From JBFHQE01 sp041592335 (GTDB taxonomy: Bacteria; Pseudomonadota; Gammaproteobacteria; Thiohalobacterales; Thiohalobacteraceae): 64,000 bases of DNA. Below the pieces are notes generated by a model. That model ran no database searches and had not been told where the DNA came from. It saw nothing but the letters and a program-made list of their open reading frames with translations. The position numbers and the translations under genes are program-made. The DNA is taken from NCBI GenBank assembly GCA_041592335.1, contig JBFHQE010000005.1, positions 62,001 through 126,000 on the forward strand, given 5' to 3'. Positions 51,967-59,615 of this stretch are shown piece after piece (position 1 is the first letter of the stretch; each line of letters begins with the position of its first letter).

Positions 51967-52436
51967 AACAGTTGACCAGTGAAACATACCGGACGCGAGC
52001 AGTACGATTCCTGGGACACAGGGAAATCAAGGGTTTCCGTATGAAGGTTTACGGCATCGCCTATCAAGGCGAACATCCGGCACAAGATCTTTGTGAAGCT
52101 GCATACCAGCTCGCCGCCGAGCGGATCGCCAGCAGCGCCGCCGCGACCAATCATTACGACGTTGGCATTATCGGCATCCATGAAGGCAAGGGCGCCAGCT
52201 TTGTATTCGTTGACTGGTGGGCGGATGAAAACGAACTGCATCACCACGTCTATGTCTCGACGGATGATGACCGCCTTAACCTGGAATACCAGACACCATC
52301 GGGCGTCATCGCCTGCGTATGGGACTTGTACGTAATGTCCTTCGAGCGCGACGCCTGGGTGAACAACATACTTAAATCGCATCCGTCGCCGGATATTCAA
52401 GGTTATCTCGATGCCGTCCTGAACGATGACATCTGA
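51963..52436 (+). CDS. Conserved-looking soluble protein of unknown function
   Basis: A 157-residue protein, no signal peptide or membrane segment, not recognised. Notable are Trp/His-rich stretches (VFVDWWADENELHHHVYVST) and a Cys-Val-Trp-Asp segment (VIACVWDLYVMSFERDAWVN). The start overlaps the exporter stop (ATGA) and a nitroreductase gene follows 14 bases later, so it belongs to the operon. The composition suggests a small enzyme or binding protein; I do not assign one. Confidence 0.75.
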   Translation: MKQLTSETYRTRAVRFLGHREIKGFRMKVYGIAYQGEHPAQDLCEAAYQLAAERIASSAAATNHYDVGIIGIHEGKGASFVFVDWWADENELHHHVYVSTDDDRLNLEYQTPSGVIACVWDLYVMSFERDAWVNNILKSHPSPDIQGYLDAVLNDDI

Positions 52437-52450
52437 ACACGAGGAATTTA

Positions 52451-53080
52451 ATGATGAACTTAATCGAAGCATTGAACTGGCGTTATGCCGTAAGACAATT
52501 TTCCGCTGACAAGCTGGATGACGCGCAGGTGCGCGCCTTACTGACTGCCACCCGGATGAGCGCGACGTCCTATGGTCTGCAACCCTACCGGCTTTTGCAG
52601 ATCAACGACATCGACGTACGCAAACGGTTATTGCCCCACGCCATGGGACAGGACAAGGTCGTTGAATGTTCGCACCTGATTGTCATAGCCGCGCAAACGC
52701 GGATCGATGATCGCCTGATCGATCGTTATATCCAGGCCGTCGCAGCGACCCGCTATCAATCGACGGATGACTTCGCGGGACTGACGACGCACATGAAAGA
52801 CGTGTTCGGCGGAATGAACGAACAACAGAAACAGGCGTGGGCACACCAGCAGGCCTACATCGCACTCGGCACCCTGCTGACTTCCGCGGCGCTGATGAAG
52901 ATCGACGCCTGCCCCATGACCGGTTTTGAAGCCCCGGGTTTTGACCAGGTGCTTGGGTTAAAAGAACGCGGCCTCACCAGCACTGTCATCTGCGCACTCG
53001 GCAAACGCCATCCCGAAGACCGCAATGCATCGCTACCCAAGGTGCGCTACGACCATCGGGAAATGGTGATCGAAATATAG
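52451..53080 (+). CDS. NfsB-like nitroreductase-family flavoprotein
   Basis: A 209-residue FMN-dependent oxidoreductase of the NfsB/FRase I group: RYAVRQFSADKLDDAQVRAL (FMN-binding RxxxxRxF-like start), SATSYGLQPYRLLQIND, HQQAYIALGTLLTSAALMKI and CPMTGFEAPGFDQVLGL. Members reduce quinones, nitroaromatics or enones with NAD(P)H. GAGGA precedes a double ATG. Last gene of the LysR-linked operon. Confidence 0.93.
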   Translation: MMNLIEALNWRYAVRQFSADKLDDAQVRALLTATRMSATSYGLQPYRLLQINDIDVRKRLLPHAMGQDKVVECSHLIVIAAQTRIDDRLIDRYIQAVAATRYQSTDDFAGLTTHMKDVFGGMNEQQKQAWAHQQAYIALGTLLTSAALMKIDACPMTGFEAPGFDQVLGLKERGLTSTVICALGKRHPEDRNASLPKVRYDHREMVIEI

Positions 53081-53169
53081 AGAGGCTTGGGGAGAGGGCA
53101 AGCATCGGCAGTTCCTTTCTGATGCTTTTCGCGTTATGTTGCTCAAGCAGCGTCAGGGAGGAAAAGATC

Positions 53170-54144
53170 ATGCGCCAGTTCCCCATCGGAAGGATTATCT
53201 TTATCTGGTTCGGCTTACTCTCTTCGGTGAGCGCCCACGATTTCAAACTGCCCGCCAGCCTGGATGAATTATCCCTGAGCGACATCAACGGCAGTGTCTA
53301 CGTCGTTCATGGACGCCTCGCCCTGCCGGATAGCGACAACCTGGGTTTTATCAGCAATAGTGGGCTTGTGCTGACTGACAAAGGAATAATTTTGTTCGAC
53401 AGCGGCGGCAGTTATCAGGTTGGCAAACTGATTGTTGAGCGGGTTCGCGAACTCACCGATAAACCCATCATCGCCGTTTTCAATTCTCATATTCACGGCG
53501 ATCACTGGCTGGGAAACGCCGCCATTCGGCAGGCTTTCCCCAATGTGCGTATCTATGCCCATCAACGGGCCATCGAGCGGCTAAATAATGGCGAAGCCGA
53601 GTATTGGCAGGATATTTTCAAAACAATGACCGATGGCGCCGTGGGCGACACCGCCCTGGTGCTGCCTGATCGGGCTCTTAACGGAAATGAACAACTGTCC
53701 ATTTCCGGTGTTTCGCTCAATATCCATCACACGGGGCATGCCCACACGGACAGCGATATCATGGTTGAGCTACCGAAGGAACGCCTGTTGTTTACCGGCG
53801 ATATCGTGGAACACGGACGCGCGGTATCTTCTGACGTGCCACAGGATTTCAGCGCCAGTGGACAGATTGCAGCCATTAAATATGCGCTGGAGCTTCCTGT
53901 AGACACCTTTGTACCCGGACATGGCGTAAGCGGCGGACGTGAAATTCCCAGAGCGTCATTGCGCTTTCTGGAAATTCTTCGCCAGAGTGTGCAGCGCAAT
54001 TACGATGCGGGTTTACTGGATTATGAAATGCGCGATGATGTCACGCAGAATCTCGCCGAGTTCTCCGACTGGTCTAACATGGATCAACTGGGCAAGCTCA
54101 TCAGTTATGTGTACCAGGAGATCGAGGCAGAGGATTTCCAATAA
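53170..54144 (+). CDS. Exported MBL-fold metallohydrolase
   Basis: A 324-residue metallo-beta-lactamase-fold protein from the ATG at 53170 (GGGAGGA upstream), with signal peptide MRQFPIGRIIFIWFGLLSSV and cut near SAHD. Metal ligands are visible: HIHGDHW (HxHxDH), His in HHTGHAHTDSDI, Asp in LLFTGDIVEHG, and His in FVPGHGVSGG. It is of the periplasmic group often found beside quinoprotein or sulfur-metabolism genes; substrate unknown. A promoter of its own is likely in the 89-base gap upstream. Confidence 0.9.
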   Translation: MRQFPIGRIIFIWFGLLSSVSAHDFKLPASLDELSLSDINGSVYVVHGRLALPDSDNLGFISNSGLVLTDKGIILFDSGGSYQVGKLIVERVRELTDKPIIAVFNSHIHGDHWLGNAAIRQAFPNVRIYAHQRAIERLNNGEAEYWQDIFKTMTDGAVGDTALVLPDRALNGNEQLSISGVSLNIHHTGHAHTDSDIMVELPKERLLFTGDIVEHGRAVSSDVPQDFSASGQIAAIKYALELPVDTFVPGHGVSGGREIPRASLRFLEILRQSVQRNYDAGLLDYEMRDDVTQNLAEFSDWSNMDQLGKLISYVYQEIEAEDFQ

Positions 54145-54200
54145 ACGAAAGCGCTTCCACTCTCACAAAGAGTCATACTATCAGCCCGTCTCGATGACGT

Positions 54201-54722
54201 TCACTCCTGAACGGGCGCGGGGTAGGTCACCAGCCTTGGCGGCAGGCTGTGATATATCCAGGCAATGACGACCAGCGCCAGGCTGCCAAGCAATACCGGC
54301 AGCGCGAGGTAATCAAACCCCGTGTTCTGAAAAAACACTACCAGAGGATCGGCGCCCGCGGGTGGATGCGTGATGCGGAGTGCCGCCATCGCCGTTATCG
54401 CGCCGCCGACGGCAAGCCCAAGCACCCACCATTCCGGTGTCAGCCATTGATGCAGCAGCAGGCCAATGAGCGTCGAGACAAAATGCCCGCCAACCACGTT
54501 CATGGGTTGCGACAAGGGACTGCTGGGCACGGTAAACAGCAGCACGCAGGTTGCACCGAACGGCGCCATCAGCAAGGGGCTGTCAAAGCGGATCGACAAC
54601 CAGGCGATAACGCCTATGGCAATCGCACCGCCAACACCGGCCTTGATGAGCTGCAGCAGCGTCGATGGGCCTTGATGACGTTGCATGAAACGGTGGAGAT
54701 TGCTTCGCAGCCAGTTCTTCAT
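54201..54722 (-). CDS. HPP-family small membrane protein
   Basis: A 173-residue protein from the ATG at 54722, which overlaps the VOC stop by 4 bases. The frame is open far upstream, but that part is antisense-like to the VOC gene. About four helices and the family signature HPPAGADPLVVFF. HPP-type proteins have been linked to nitrite transport in chloroplasts and cyanobacteria; in other bacteria the role is not settled. Last gene of the leftward 55.6-54.2 kb set. Confidence 0.85.
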   Translation of the reverse strand: MKNWLRSNLHRFMQRHQGPSTLLQLIKAGVGGAIAIGVIAWLSIRFDSPLLMAPFGATCVLLFTVPSSPLSQPMNVVGGHFVSTLIGLLLHQWLTPEWWVLGLAVGGAITAMAALRITHPPAGADPLVVFFQNTGFDYLALPVLLGSLALVVIAWIYHSLPPRLVTYPAPVQE

Positions 54723-55126
54723 TGCTTTCTTCCCGGTGCAATCAGTTCCAGGCGAATACCGCCGGGCGCGTAAAAAATACTGTGCCTGGCGGGACCATCG
54801 CCCAGCAGTTCGGGGAAGAACTCGATCACCACCTCTGGCGTGGCGGCTACTTTTTGCATGATGACATCCAGTTTCTCGGGCGCGACCATCAATGCAAGAT
54901 GGTGCAGCCCGATGTTCTGCCGGTGATCGAAGGGAACGTGCTGCGTTTTCTTTTTGACCTCCCACAAGGTTATGGTCACTGTACCGTCGGTGATGAAAAC
55001 CGCGGGATAATCGGGTCTGCCTCCCGCCTCGCGAAAACCGAGCACATCAATAAAAAAATCTTTCACGCTGGCGAGGCTCTTTACCGTGAGCCCGATATGG
55101 TGAACCCCATGTGTAATTGCGTTCAT
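54719..55126 (-). CDS. VOC-family protein
   Basis: A 135-residue VOC protein from the ATG at 55126, with CAGGA upstream (MNAITHGVHHIGLTVKSLAS). Second-half motifs: IGLHHLALMVAPEKLDVIMQ and SIFYAPGGIRLELIAPG. Its reading frame continues upstream for 73 more codons into a signal-peptide-like segment, described separately. Coupled to the HPP gene by an ATGA overlap. Confidence 0.85.
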   Translation of the reverse strand: MNAITHGVHHIGLTVKSLASVKDFFIDVLGFREAGGRPDYPAVFITDGTVTITLWEVKKKTQHVPFDHRQNIGLHHLALMVAPEKLDVIMQKVAATPEVVIEFFPELLGDGPARHSIFYAPGGIRLELIAPGRKQ

Positions 55127-55345
55127 AGGTGTTTCCTGTGGTAATAACGATGGTGTTGTTGGAATCAGGCACATTGACCGCGCGGAAAGATGAGGCGCGT
55201 GGTTGTCGATCCTGATCTGCGTAAGCTCTTCAAGCGAAAGACTGAACAGATCCAGCGCATAACCAGCGTGCCCCACCAGCAGCGACAGCAATGAAACGCT
55301 TAACAGGCAAAATGCGCTTGCGGATCTGGGAGCGCTGAATTTCAT
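55127..55345 (-). other. In-frame upstream extension of the VOC gene, resembling a TonB-receptor N-terminus
   Basis: This stretch is in frame with and uninterrupted from the VOC gene. It encodes a signal peptide (MKFSAPRSASAFCLLSVSLL) followed by LDLFSLSLEELTQIRI, a pattern typical of the start of TonB-dependent receptors (L-SLEEL-x-IxV), and then 30 residues of no known type. It may be a relic of a receptor gene deleted down to its N-terminus, or a real N-terminal export domain of a VOC lipoprotein-like protein. Start codon ATG at 55345, weak ribosome site. Confidence 0.45.
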
Positions 55346-55356
55346 TGCGGCAATGC

Positions 55357-55596
55357 CTAGAAGACAAGAATGTTGTCGCGTTTTTGCCTGATGGTGCGGA
55401 TATGCAATTTACGATCGTCGTTCTCGACCTCGGCCTCGGTCCTGGCTGTCTGCTCCGGCTGCTCGGCGACCGCCTGGTCGATACGGTCGGCGAGCGAGGT
55501 GGACGCCAGCAAGGGCACAGCATTGAGGATGGCGAGCGTGGCAATCGTGGCCTGCAGGCGCCGGTTGTTGACATGTGTATCAAATTTCATTTTCAT
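55357..55596 (-). CDS. Small exported or membrane-anchored protein, unknown
   Basis: A 79-residue product with GAGGAG directly before an ATG-AAA-ATG start. One hydrophobic segment (ATIATLAILNAVPLLASTSL) after a basic N-terminus, then a charged helix-prone tail (VAEQPEQTARTEAEVENDDR). Not recognised. It is the first gene behind a sigma-54-like promoter and dyad array, so it is probably the first gene of the leftward set with the VOC and HPP genes. Confidence 0.7.
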   Translation of the reverse strand: MKMKFDTHVNNRRLQATIATLAILNAVPLLASTSLADRIDQAVAEQPEQTARTEAEVENDDRKLHIRTIRQKRDNILVF

Positions 55597-55631
55597 AGCT
55601 CCTCGATGACAGATTTCGCTATGAATTGCAT

Positions 55632-55647
55632 ATCATGCTTTATGCCA
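55632..55647 (-). promoter_or_regulatory. Sigma-54-like promoter of the leftward 55.6-54.2 kb gene set
   Basis: On the minus strand: TGGCAT-AAAGC-ATGAT. The -24 part is good; the -12 part has GA where GC is usual. The same -12 variant occurs in the paired promoter at 59475-59490. It predicts a start near 55621, 25 bases before the first ATG, and dyads lie 95-147 bases upstream. Confidence 0.55.
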
Positions 55648-55716
55648 ATTCGATGACTATTGATATCATATTGTTTTTAATGTGTTTTATTGATAGCTTC
55701 CGGGAAGCGATGAATT

Positions 55717-55767
55717 ACGATATTTCGAGTTACACGAAAATTCGTAGATTGATCCATGAATTTTCGT
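55717..55767. promoter_or_regulatory. Array of three activator dyads (ACGAA-N2-TTCGT) between divergent genes
   Basis: Dyads: ACGATATTTCGA (55717-55728), ACGAAAATTCGT (55734-55745, perfect), ATGAATTTTCGT (55756-55767). Start-to-start spacing is 17 and 22. The array lies between the small-protein promoter and the PAS-AAA activator gene, 41-91 bases before that gene, so it may serve both activation and autoregulation. Confidence 0.7.
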
Positions 55768-55807
55768 AGAATGGGCGACCCAGCCCCCTGCCCCAGGAAA
55801 CCGCGCC

Positions 55808-57640
55808 ATGGAAGTACACAAAGACCTGTTGTTGGAAGCCGCCGGAGAAGGCATCTACGGTCTGGATGAAAACGGCCTGACCACGTTCGCCAATCCCGCC
55901 GCCCTGAAGATGCTGGGCTACGAATGCGATGAGTTACTGGGCAAGCCGATGCATGCCGTGCTGCATCACAGCCATGCCGACGGCAGCCATTACCCAAACA
56001 AGGAATGCCCGATATACGCCGCGTTCAAGGACGGCGAGGTCCATCACGTGGACGACGAAGTATTCTGGCGCAAGGATGGCAGCAGCTTCCCGGTGGAATA
56101 CACCAGCACGCCGATCCGCGAAAAGGATCGCCTGGTGGGTGCTGTCGTGGTGTTCAAGGACATCACGGAACGGCTGGAAGCAAAGGCCAGGATAGAAGTC
56201 CTCACGCGCCGGAACGAGTTGATACTGGCGGCCGCGGGCGAAGGTATTTACGGCGTCGATACGCAGGGCCTGACAACCTTCGCCAACCCCGCCGCGCTGG
56301 AAATGCTGGGTTATCGCTACGAGGAAGTCGATCGCCAGTCGATTCATGATATGACCCATCACACCCGCGCGGACGGTTCCCATTTTCCCAAGGAAGAATG
56401 CCCGATCTACACCAGCTTCAAGGATGGCAAGGTTCATCGCGGCGTCGATGATCTTTTCTGGCGCAAGGATGGCAGCAGTTTCCCGGTGGAATATACCAGC
56501 ACACCGATTTTTTATAACGGCGAGCTAACCGGCGCGGTTGCGGTATTCAAGGATATTTCGGAACGCAAGAAGGCCGAGCAGGAACTTCGGGAAGCCTACC
56601 GCGAAGTGGCAAAGATGAAGGCCCAGCTGGAAGCGGAGAACGATTACCTGCAGGAAGAATTCAAGCTGGAACATGACTTCGTCGGCATTATCGGTAAAAG
56701 CCATGCCATCAAGCAGCTGCAACACCAGGTGGAACTGGTGGCGCCCACCGATGCAAGCGTGTTGATCATCGGCGAATCCGGCACCGGCAAGGAACTGGTC
56801 GCGCACGCCATTCATGAACGCAGTAACCGCAAGGAGCGACCGCTGATCCGGGTGAATTGCGCGGCGATACCGAAGGAGTTGTTCGAGAGCGAGTTCTTCG
56901 GCCACTCCCGGGGCGCCTTTACCGGCGCGACCAAGGATCGCACCGGTCGTTTCGAACTGGCCCATGGTGGGACAATCTTTCTCGACGAAGTCGGCGAGAT
57001 ACCGATTGAGCTGCAAAGCAAACTGTTACGTGTACTGCAGGAAGGCCAGGTCGAACGTGTCGGCGAGGAACACACCCGCAGTATCGACGTGCGCGTGATT
57101 GCCGCAACCAACCGCGACCTGAAAAAAGATATTCTGGATAATAAATTCCGCGAGGATCTGTTCTTCCGTCTCAACGTATTCCCGATTGAGGCCGCGCCAC
57201 TGCGAGATCGGCCGGAAGATATCCCCTTGCTCGCGCAACACTTCATCGAGGCATGCGCGCGACGCTTGAATCGCGCTGAACCCCGGCTAACCCAGCAGAA
57301 TGTCAGGCAGCTACAGTCCTATCACTGGCCGGGTAATGTGCGGGAACTGCAGAATGTCATCGAGCGCGCCATCATCGTCAGTAGCAGCAAGCGGCTCCAG
57401 CTCGACCTGCCGAGCGGCGAATCCCCTGCTTCGCCGCACCTGCCGCAGCCGAGCGAAGACAGCCCCTTACCCTATACCGAATCGGAACGGGTTGCGGCGG
57501 ACAAGGCCAACATTCTACTGGCGTTAAAAATCGCCAACGGCAAGATTTCCGGCAAGGGCGGCGCGGCGGAACTGCTGCAAATCAAACCAACCACGCTGGC
57601 CTCGCGCATGCGCGTAATGGGCATTGAATACGAAAAATAA
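55808..57640 (+). CDS. Sigma-54-dependent transcriptional activator with two near-identical PAS domains
   Basis: A 610-residue bacterial enhancer-binding protein. Two PAS domains (about 3-125 and 130-250), each containing ADGSHxPxxECPIY and FWRKDGSSFPVEYTSTPI, clearly an internal duplication; a coiled-coil linker (about 255-290); the AAA+ domain (about 293-525) with Walker A IGESGTGKELVA, the sigma-54-contact loop GAFTGA, GGTIFLDEVGEI and the R finger region; and a FIS-type helix-turn-helix at the end (KGGAAELLQIKPTTLASRMR). It is soluble, so the PAS pair probably senses a cytoplasmic redox, ligand or heme-type signal. It lies between the two dyad arrays it is proposed to bind. Confidence 0.93.
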   Translation: MEVHKDLLLEAAGEGIYGLDENGLTTFANPAALKMLGYECDELLGKPMHAVLHHSHADGSHYPNKECPIYAAFKDGEVHHVDDEVFWRKDGSSFPVEYTSTPIREKDRLVGAVVVFKDITERLEAKARIEVLTRRNELILAAAGEGIYGVDTQGLTTFANPAALEMLGYRYEEVDRQSIHDMTHHTRADGSHFPKEECPIYTSFKDGKVHRGVDDLFWRKDGSSFPVEYTSTPIFYNGELTGAVAVFKDISERKKAEQELREAYREVAKMKAQLEAENDYLQEEFKLEHDFVGIIGKSHAIKQLQHQVELVAPTDASVLIIGESGTGKELVAHAIHERSNRKERPLIRVNCAAIPKELFESEFFGHSRGAFTGATKDRTGRFELAHGGTIFLDEVGEIPIELQSKLLRVLQEGQVERVGEEHTRSIDVRVIAATNRDLKKDILDNKFREDLFFRLNVFPIEAAPLRDRPEDIPLLAQHFIEACARRLNRAEPRLTQQNVRQLQSYHWPGNVRELQNVIERAIIVSSSKRLQLDLPSGESPASPHLPQPSEDSPLPYTESERVAADKANILLALKIANGKISGKGGAAELLQIKPTTLASRMRVMGIEYEK

Positions 57641-57673
57641 TAAAGAACAAAACCGGCAAACCCGCGGTTATGA

Positions 57674-58606
57674 TTACTCCACGATGTTCGGGTTAAACGG
57701 CGAGGCATCGATATATTGCCACTGAAGATCGGCCTGGATGGCCATCTCGCGCCATTCACTGACCACGAAACGCCAGAAACGCCGCGTACCGCCGGTTTCC
57801 TCGTTGCTTTCATCCTGATCCCACAGAATGGTTGGCTTGCCGGTCAGCTGTAACACGCGGCTCTCGGCAAAATCGATAAACACCAGTCCGGCCGAGGGAT
57901 AGCTTTCAAAATTCCCCAGGGTATTGAACATACCGTTGCCCGGATAATCCGGTATGCGCAGCGTTTGCGCGTCTTCGAACTGCACGAAGCCGGGCTGGCC
58001 GCCGCGATGCGAGGCATCGACGGACCGTTCCGCGCTGGCACTGGCGACGAAGAAAGTATCCGCCGAACGAATCAGTTGTCGTTGCGCGTCCGGCAATGCT
58101 TTCCCCTTGAGTTGCGCGTTGCAAAGCGACAGTTGCCGCGGGTAAATAACCAGTTCGCGGCGATGAATATATTTGGGACAGTTTGGATAGGCCTGTTCAA
58201 CCTTCAATTCGTAGCGATGTTCGGCTGCTTTATGCAACTTGCCGTTAACGCGCAAACGACGTCGCGTCGACAGCTCGATAAACAGCATCCCGACATCGGG
58301 CGTATGCAGAATGTTTTCCCACAAGGGATCGCCGGGTGAACGCCAGCCACGCGCGCGATCGATACTGATGCACTGGTCGCCAGAGGGTTTGATAAAACCC
58401 TTGTTGCCGAACAGTACCGATGCCCACACCCGTCCCTGTTGATCCAGGCTGCCGATGACAGCCATGGTTTGCTGTTCAACAAATTTCATCGCTCCGCCCG
58501 GTATTCGATCGTTAATCATGCGAGCGCTGTTACTGGCCTGTTCAGCGGCATTGGCGCGTTGCTGCACGGCAAGTTCGTCGTTATGAAAGGGTGAATCGAT
58601 CATCAC
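57674..58606 (-). CDS. Pyridoxamine 5'-phosphate oxidase-family flavin-binding protein
   Basis: A 310-residue protein of the split-barrel FMN-binding fold. Family pieces: VASASAERSVDASHRGGQPG, FVQFEDAQTLRIPDYPGNGM, FNTLGNFESYPSAGLVFIDF, and an N-terminal half with similar split-barrel signatures (FVEQQTMAVIGSLDQQGRVW). Twice the usual length, suggesting two barrel units. It follows the DsrE gene after a strong hairpin. The reaction is unknown; FMN-dependent reduction is possible. Confidence 0.88.
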   Translation of the reverse strand: MMIDSPFHNDELAVQQRANAAEQASNSARMINDRIPGGAMKFVEQQTMAVIGSLDQQGRVWASVLFGNKGFIKPSGDQCISIDRARGWRSPGDPLWENILHTPDVGMLFIELSTRRRLRVNGKLHKAAEHRYELKVEQAYPNCPKYIHRRELVIYPRQLSLCNAQLKGKALPDAQRQLIRSADTFFVASASAERSVDASHRGGQPGFVQFEDAQTLRIPDYPGNGMFNTLGNFESYPSAGLVFIDFAESRVLQLTGKPTILWDQDESNEETGGTRRFWRFVVSEWREMAIQADLQWQYIDASPFNPNIVE

Positions 58607-58625
58607 TTAATCCTTTTCGTTACCG

Positions 58626-58651
58626 GTGCCGGGAGCCCATTCTCCCGGCAC
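58626..58651 (-). terminator. Strong hairpin without U-tract between DsrE and PNPOx-like genes
   Basis: GTGCCGGGAG-CCCATT-CTCCCGGCAC (on the plus strand) is a perfect 10-base stem. No T-run follows on either strand. It may attenuate or process the mRNA of the cupredoxin-like/DsrE pair so that the PNPOx-like gene is expressed at a lower level. Confidence 0.5.
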
Positions 58652-58666
58652 AACCGTTAGACGCGA

Positions 58667-59041
58667 TCAGAAGACCATGATGTCGTAGCCTTCCTTGGCC
58701 AGGTTACGCAGGCTGGGCAGCCCGGATGTCCCTGGTACGGCATTGTCGGTGATCAGATCGAAACCGCTTTTTTCCGCTGTTTCGCGCGCACCGAAAACAT
58801 CCGCGCAACCGCAGGACACACCGGCCACCTTGTCCGCCACCGCCTGGTAAAGGGCATGCGCCGGATGGTCACGCTGGGTCAATTCACCGCTCCAGCGAGT
58901 GCCCGCACCCTGAAACAGGATGGTGACTTCATCGCCCTGGTGCTTGAAGTCGTAAGCCGCGGCAAGTCCATTAAACAGGCGACCCAATGCATCTTCGCCA
59001 CCGGACTTGGGATCTGACAGAATGACAATAGCTGCTTTCAT
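58667..59041 (-). CDS. DsrE-family protein
   Basis: A 124-residue soluble protein of the DsrE/DsrF-like fold. MKAAIVILSDPKSGGEDALG, GDEVTILFQGAGTRW and VSCGCADVFGAR are typical; the Cys pair in SCGCAD is at the site where related proteins carry a sulfur-binding Cys. Such proteins relay sulfur in sulfur oxidation or tRNA thiolation, but many are uncharacterised. Twelve bases after the cupredoxin-like gene, in the same operon. Confidence 0.88.
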   Translation of the reverse strand: MKAAIVILSDPKSGGEDALGRLFNGLAAAYDFKHQGDEVTILFQGAGTRWSGELTQRDHPAHALYQAVADKVAGVSCGCADVFGARETAEKSGFDLITDNAVPGTSGLPSLRNLAKEGYDIMVF

Positions 59042-59053
59042 GATGCTCTCCTC

Positions 59054-59425
59054 TTAGCGCTTGACGTTTTCTACGTCGTACCAGGGTGTGGGATTGATCG
59101 GGCAGCGATAACGGAAACCGTTCTCGGTGATGTCGACCACGGCTTCACCGGACTGGCCTGGATCGAGCGGGAACATCGCCAGCGTTTCATGGGTTTTGTA
59201 ATCCTGGATCTGAAAACCCACCACCTTGTCGGCTTCGTTGGTGATCTTGAAGCGGTACTTGCCCGGCTTCAGACTGGCCAGGGTTTCTTCCGCCGCGAAG
59301 TAGCCGTTGTGCTGGGTCAGGTTAATCGTGGTAACGCCGTTCACCGTTTGCGGCGCGGCTCCGAAGGCCAGCGGCGACAGCAGCGTGGCGGTGGTCAGTG
59401 AAACAAGCAGTAATAATTTTTTCAT
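59054..59425 (-). CDS. Small periplasmic cupredoxin-like protein
   Basis: A 123-residue exported protein with signal peptide MKKLLLLVSLTTATLLSPLA. The mature part is a small beta-sandwich-like protein with KPGKYRFKITNEADKVVGFQ and ETLAMFPLDPGQSGEAVVDI. It has a single Cys (RYRCPINPTPWYDV) and lacks the full His-Cys-His-Met set of blue copper proteins, so a standard type 1 copper site is unlikely. AGGAG precedes the start. First gene behind the sigma-54-like promoter at 59475 and the dyad array. Confidence 0.75.
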   Translation of the reverse strand: MKKLLLLVSLTTATLLSPLAFGAAPQTVNGVTTINLTQHNGYFAAEETLASLKPGKYRFKITNEADKVVGFQIQDYKTHETLAMFPLDPGQSGEAVVDITENGFRYRCPINPTPWYDVENVKR

Positions 59426-59474
59426 GATATTGCTCCTAGGTTAGTGTGATGGATTTTGAATCCACGGAGCCTTT

Positions 59475-59490
59475 ATCACGGACTGTGCCA
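59475..59490 (-). promoter_or_regulatory. Sigma-54-like promoter of the cupredoxin-like/DsrE operon
   Basis: On the minus strand: TGGCAC-AGTCC-GTGAT. The -24 box is perfect; the -12 box has GA for GC, the same variation as the promoter at 55632. It predicts a start near 59464 and a 39-base leader. Dyads lie 80-147 bases upstream. Confidence 0.6.
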
Positions 59491-59543
59491 ACTCGAGATA
59501 TTTTTATAAGTTATTGTAATTTGAAATTATTAATTCAATACGA

Positions 59544-59611
59544 GCGAAACTTCGTATTTACGAGATATCGTAGTTAACGAAAATTCAGGAAATTGACTGG
59601 CGAGATATCGT
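59544..59611. promoter_or_regulatory. Array of four activator dyads upstream of the cupredoxin-like operon
   Basis: Dyads: GCGAAACTTCGT (59544-59555), ACGAGATATCGT (59560-59571), ACGAAAATTCAG (59577-59588), GCGAGATATCGT (59600-59611). Start-to-start spacing 16, 17 and 23. The last three sites match the order and spacing of the array at 55717-55767 (17 and 22). The array starts 5 bases after the RND pump stop codon. Confidence 0.72.
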
Positions 59612-59615
59612 TAGC

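Noticed and set aside
54723..54965. Upstream extension of the HPP gene (81 codons)
   Set aside because: It overlaps the VOC gene in another frame with Arg/Ser-rich content; the ATGA junction at 54719-54722 gives the natural start.
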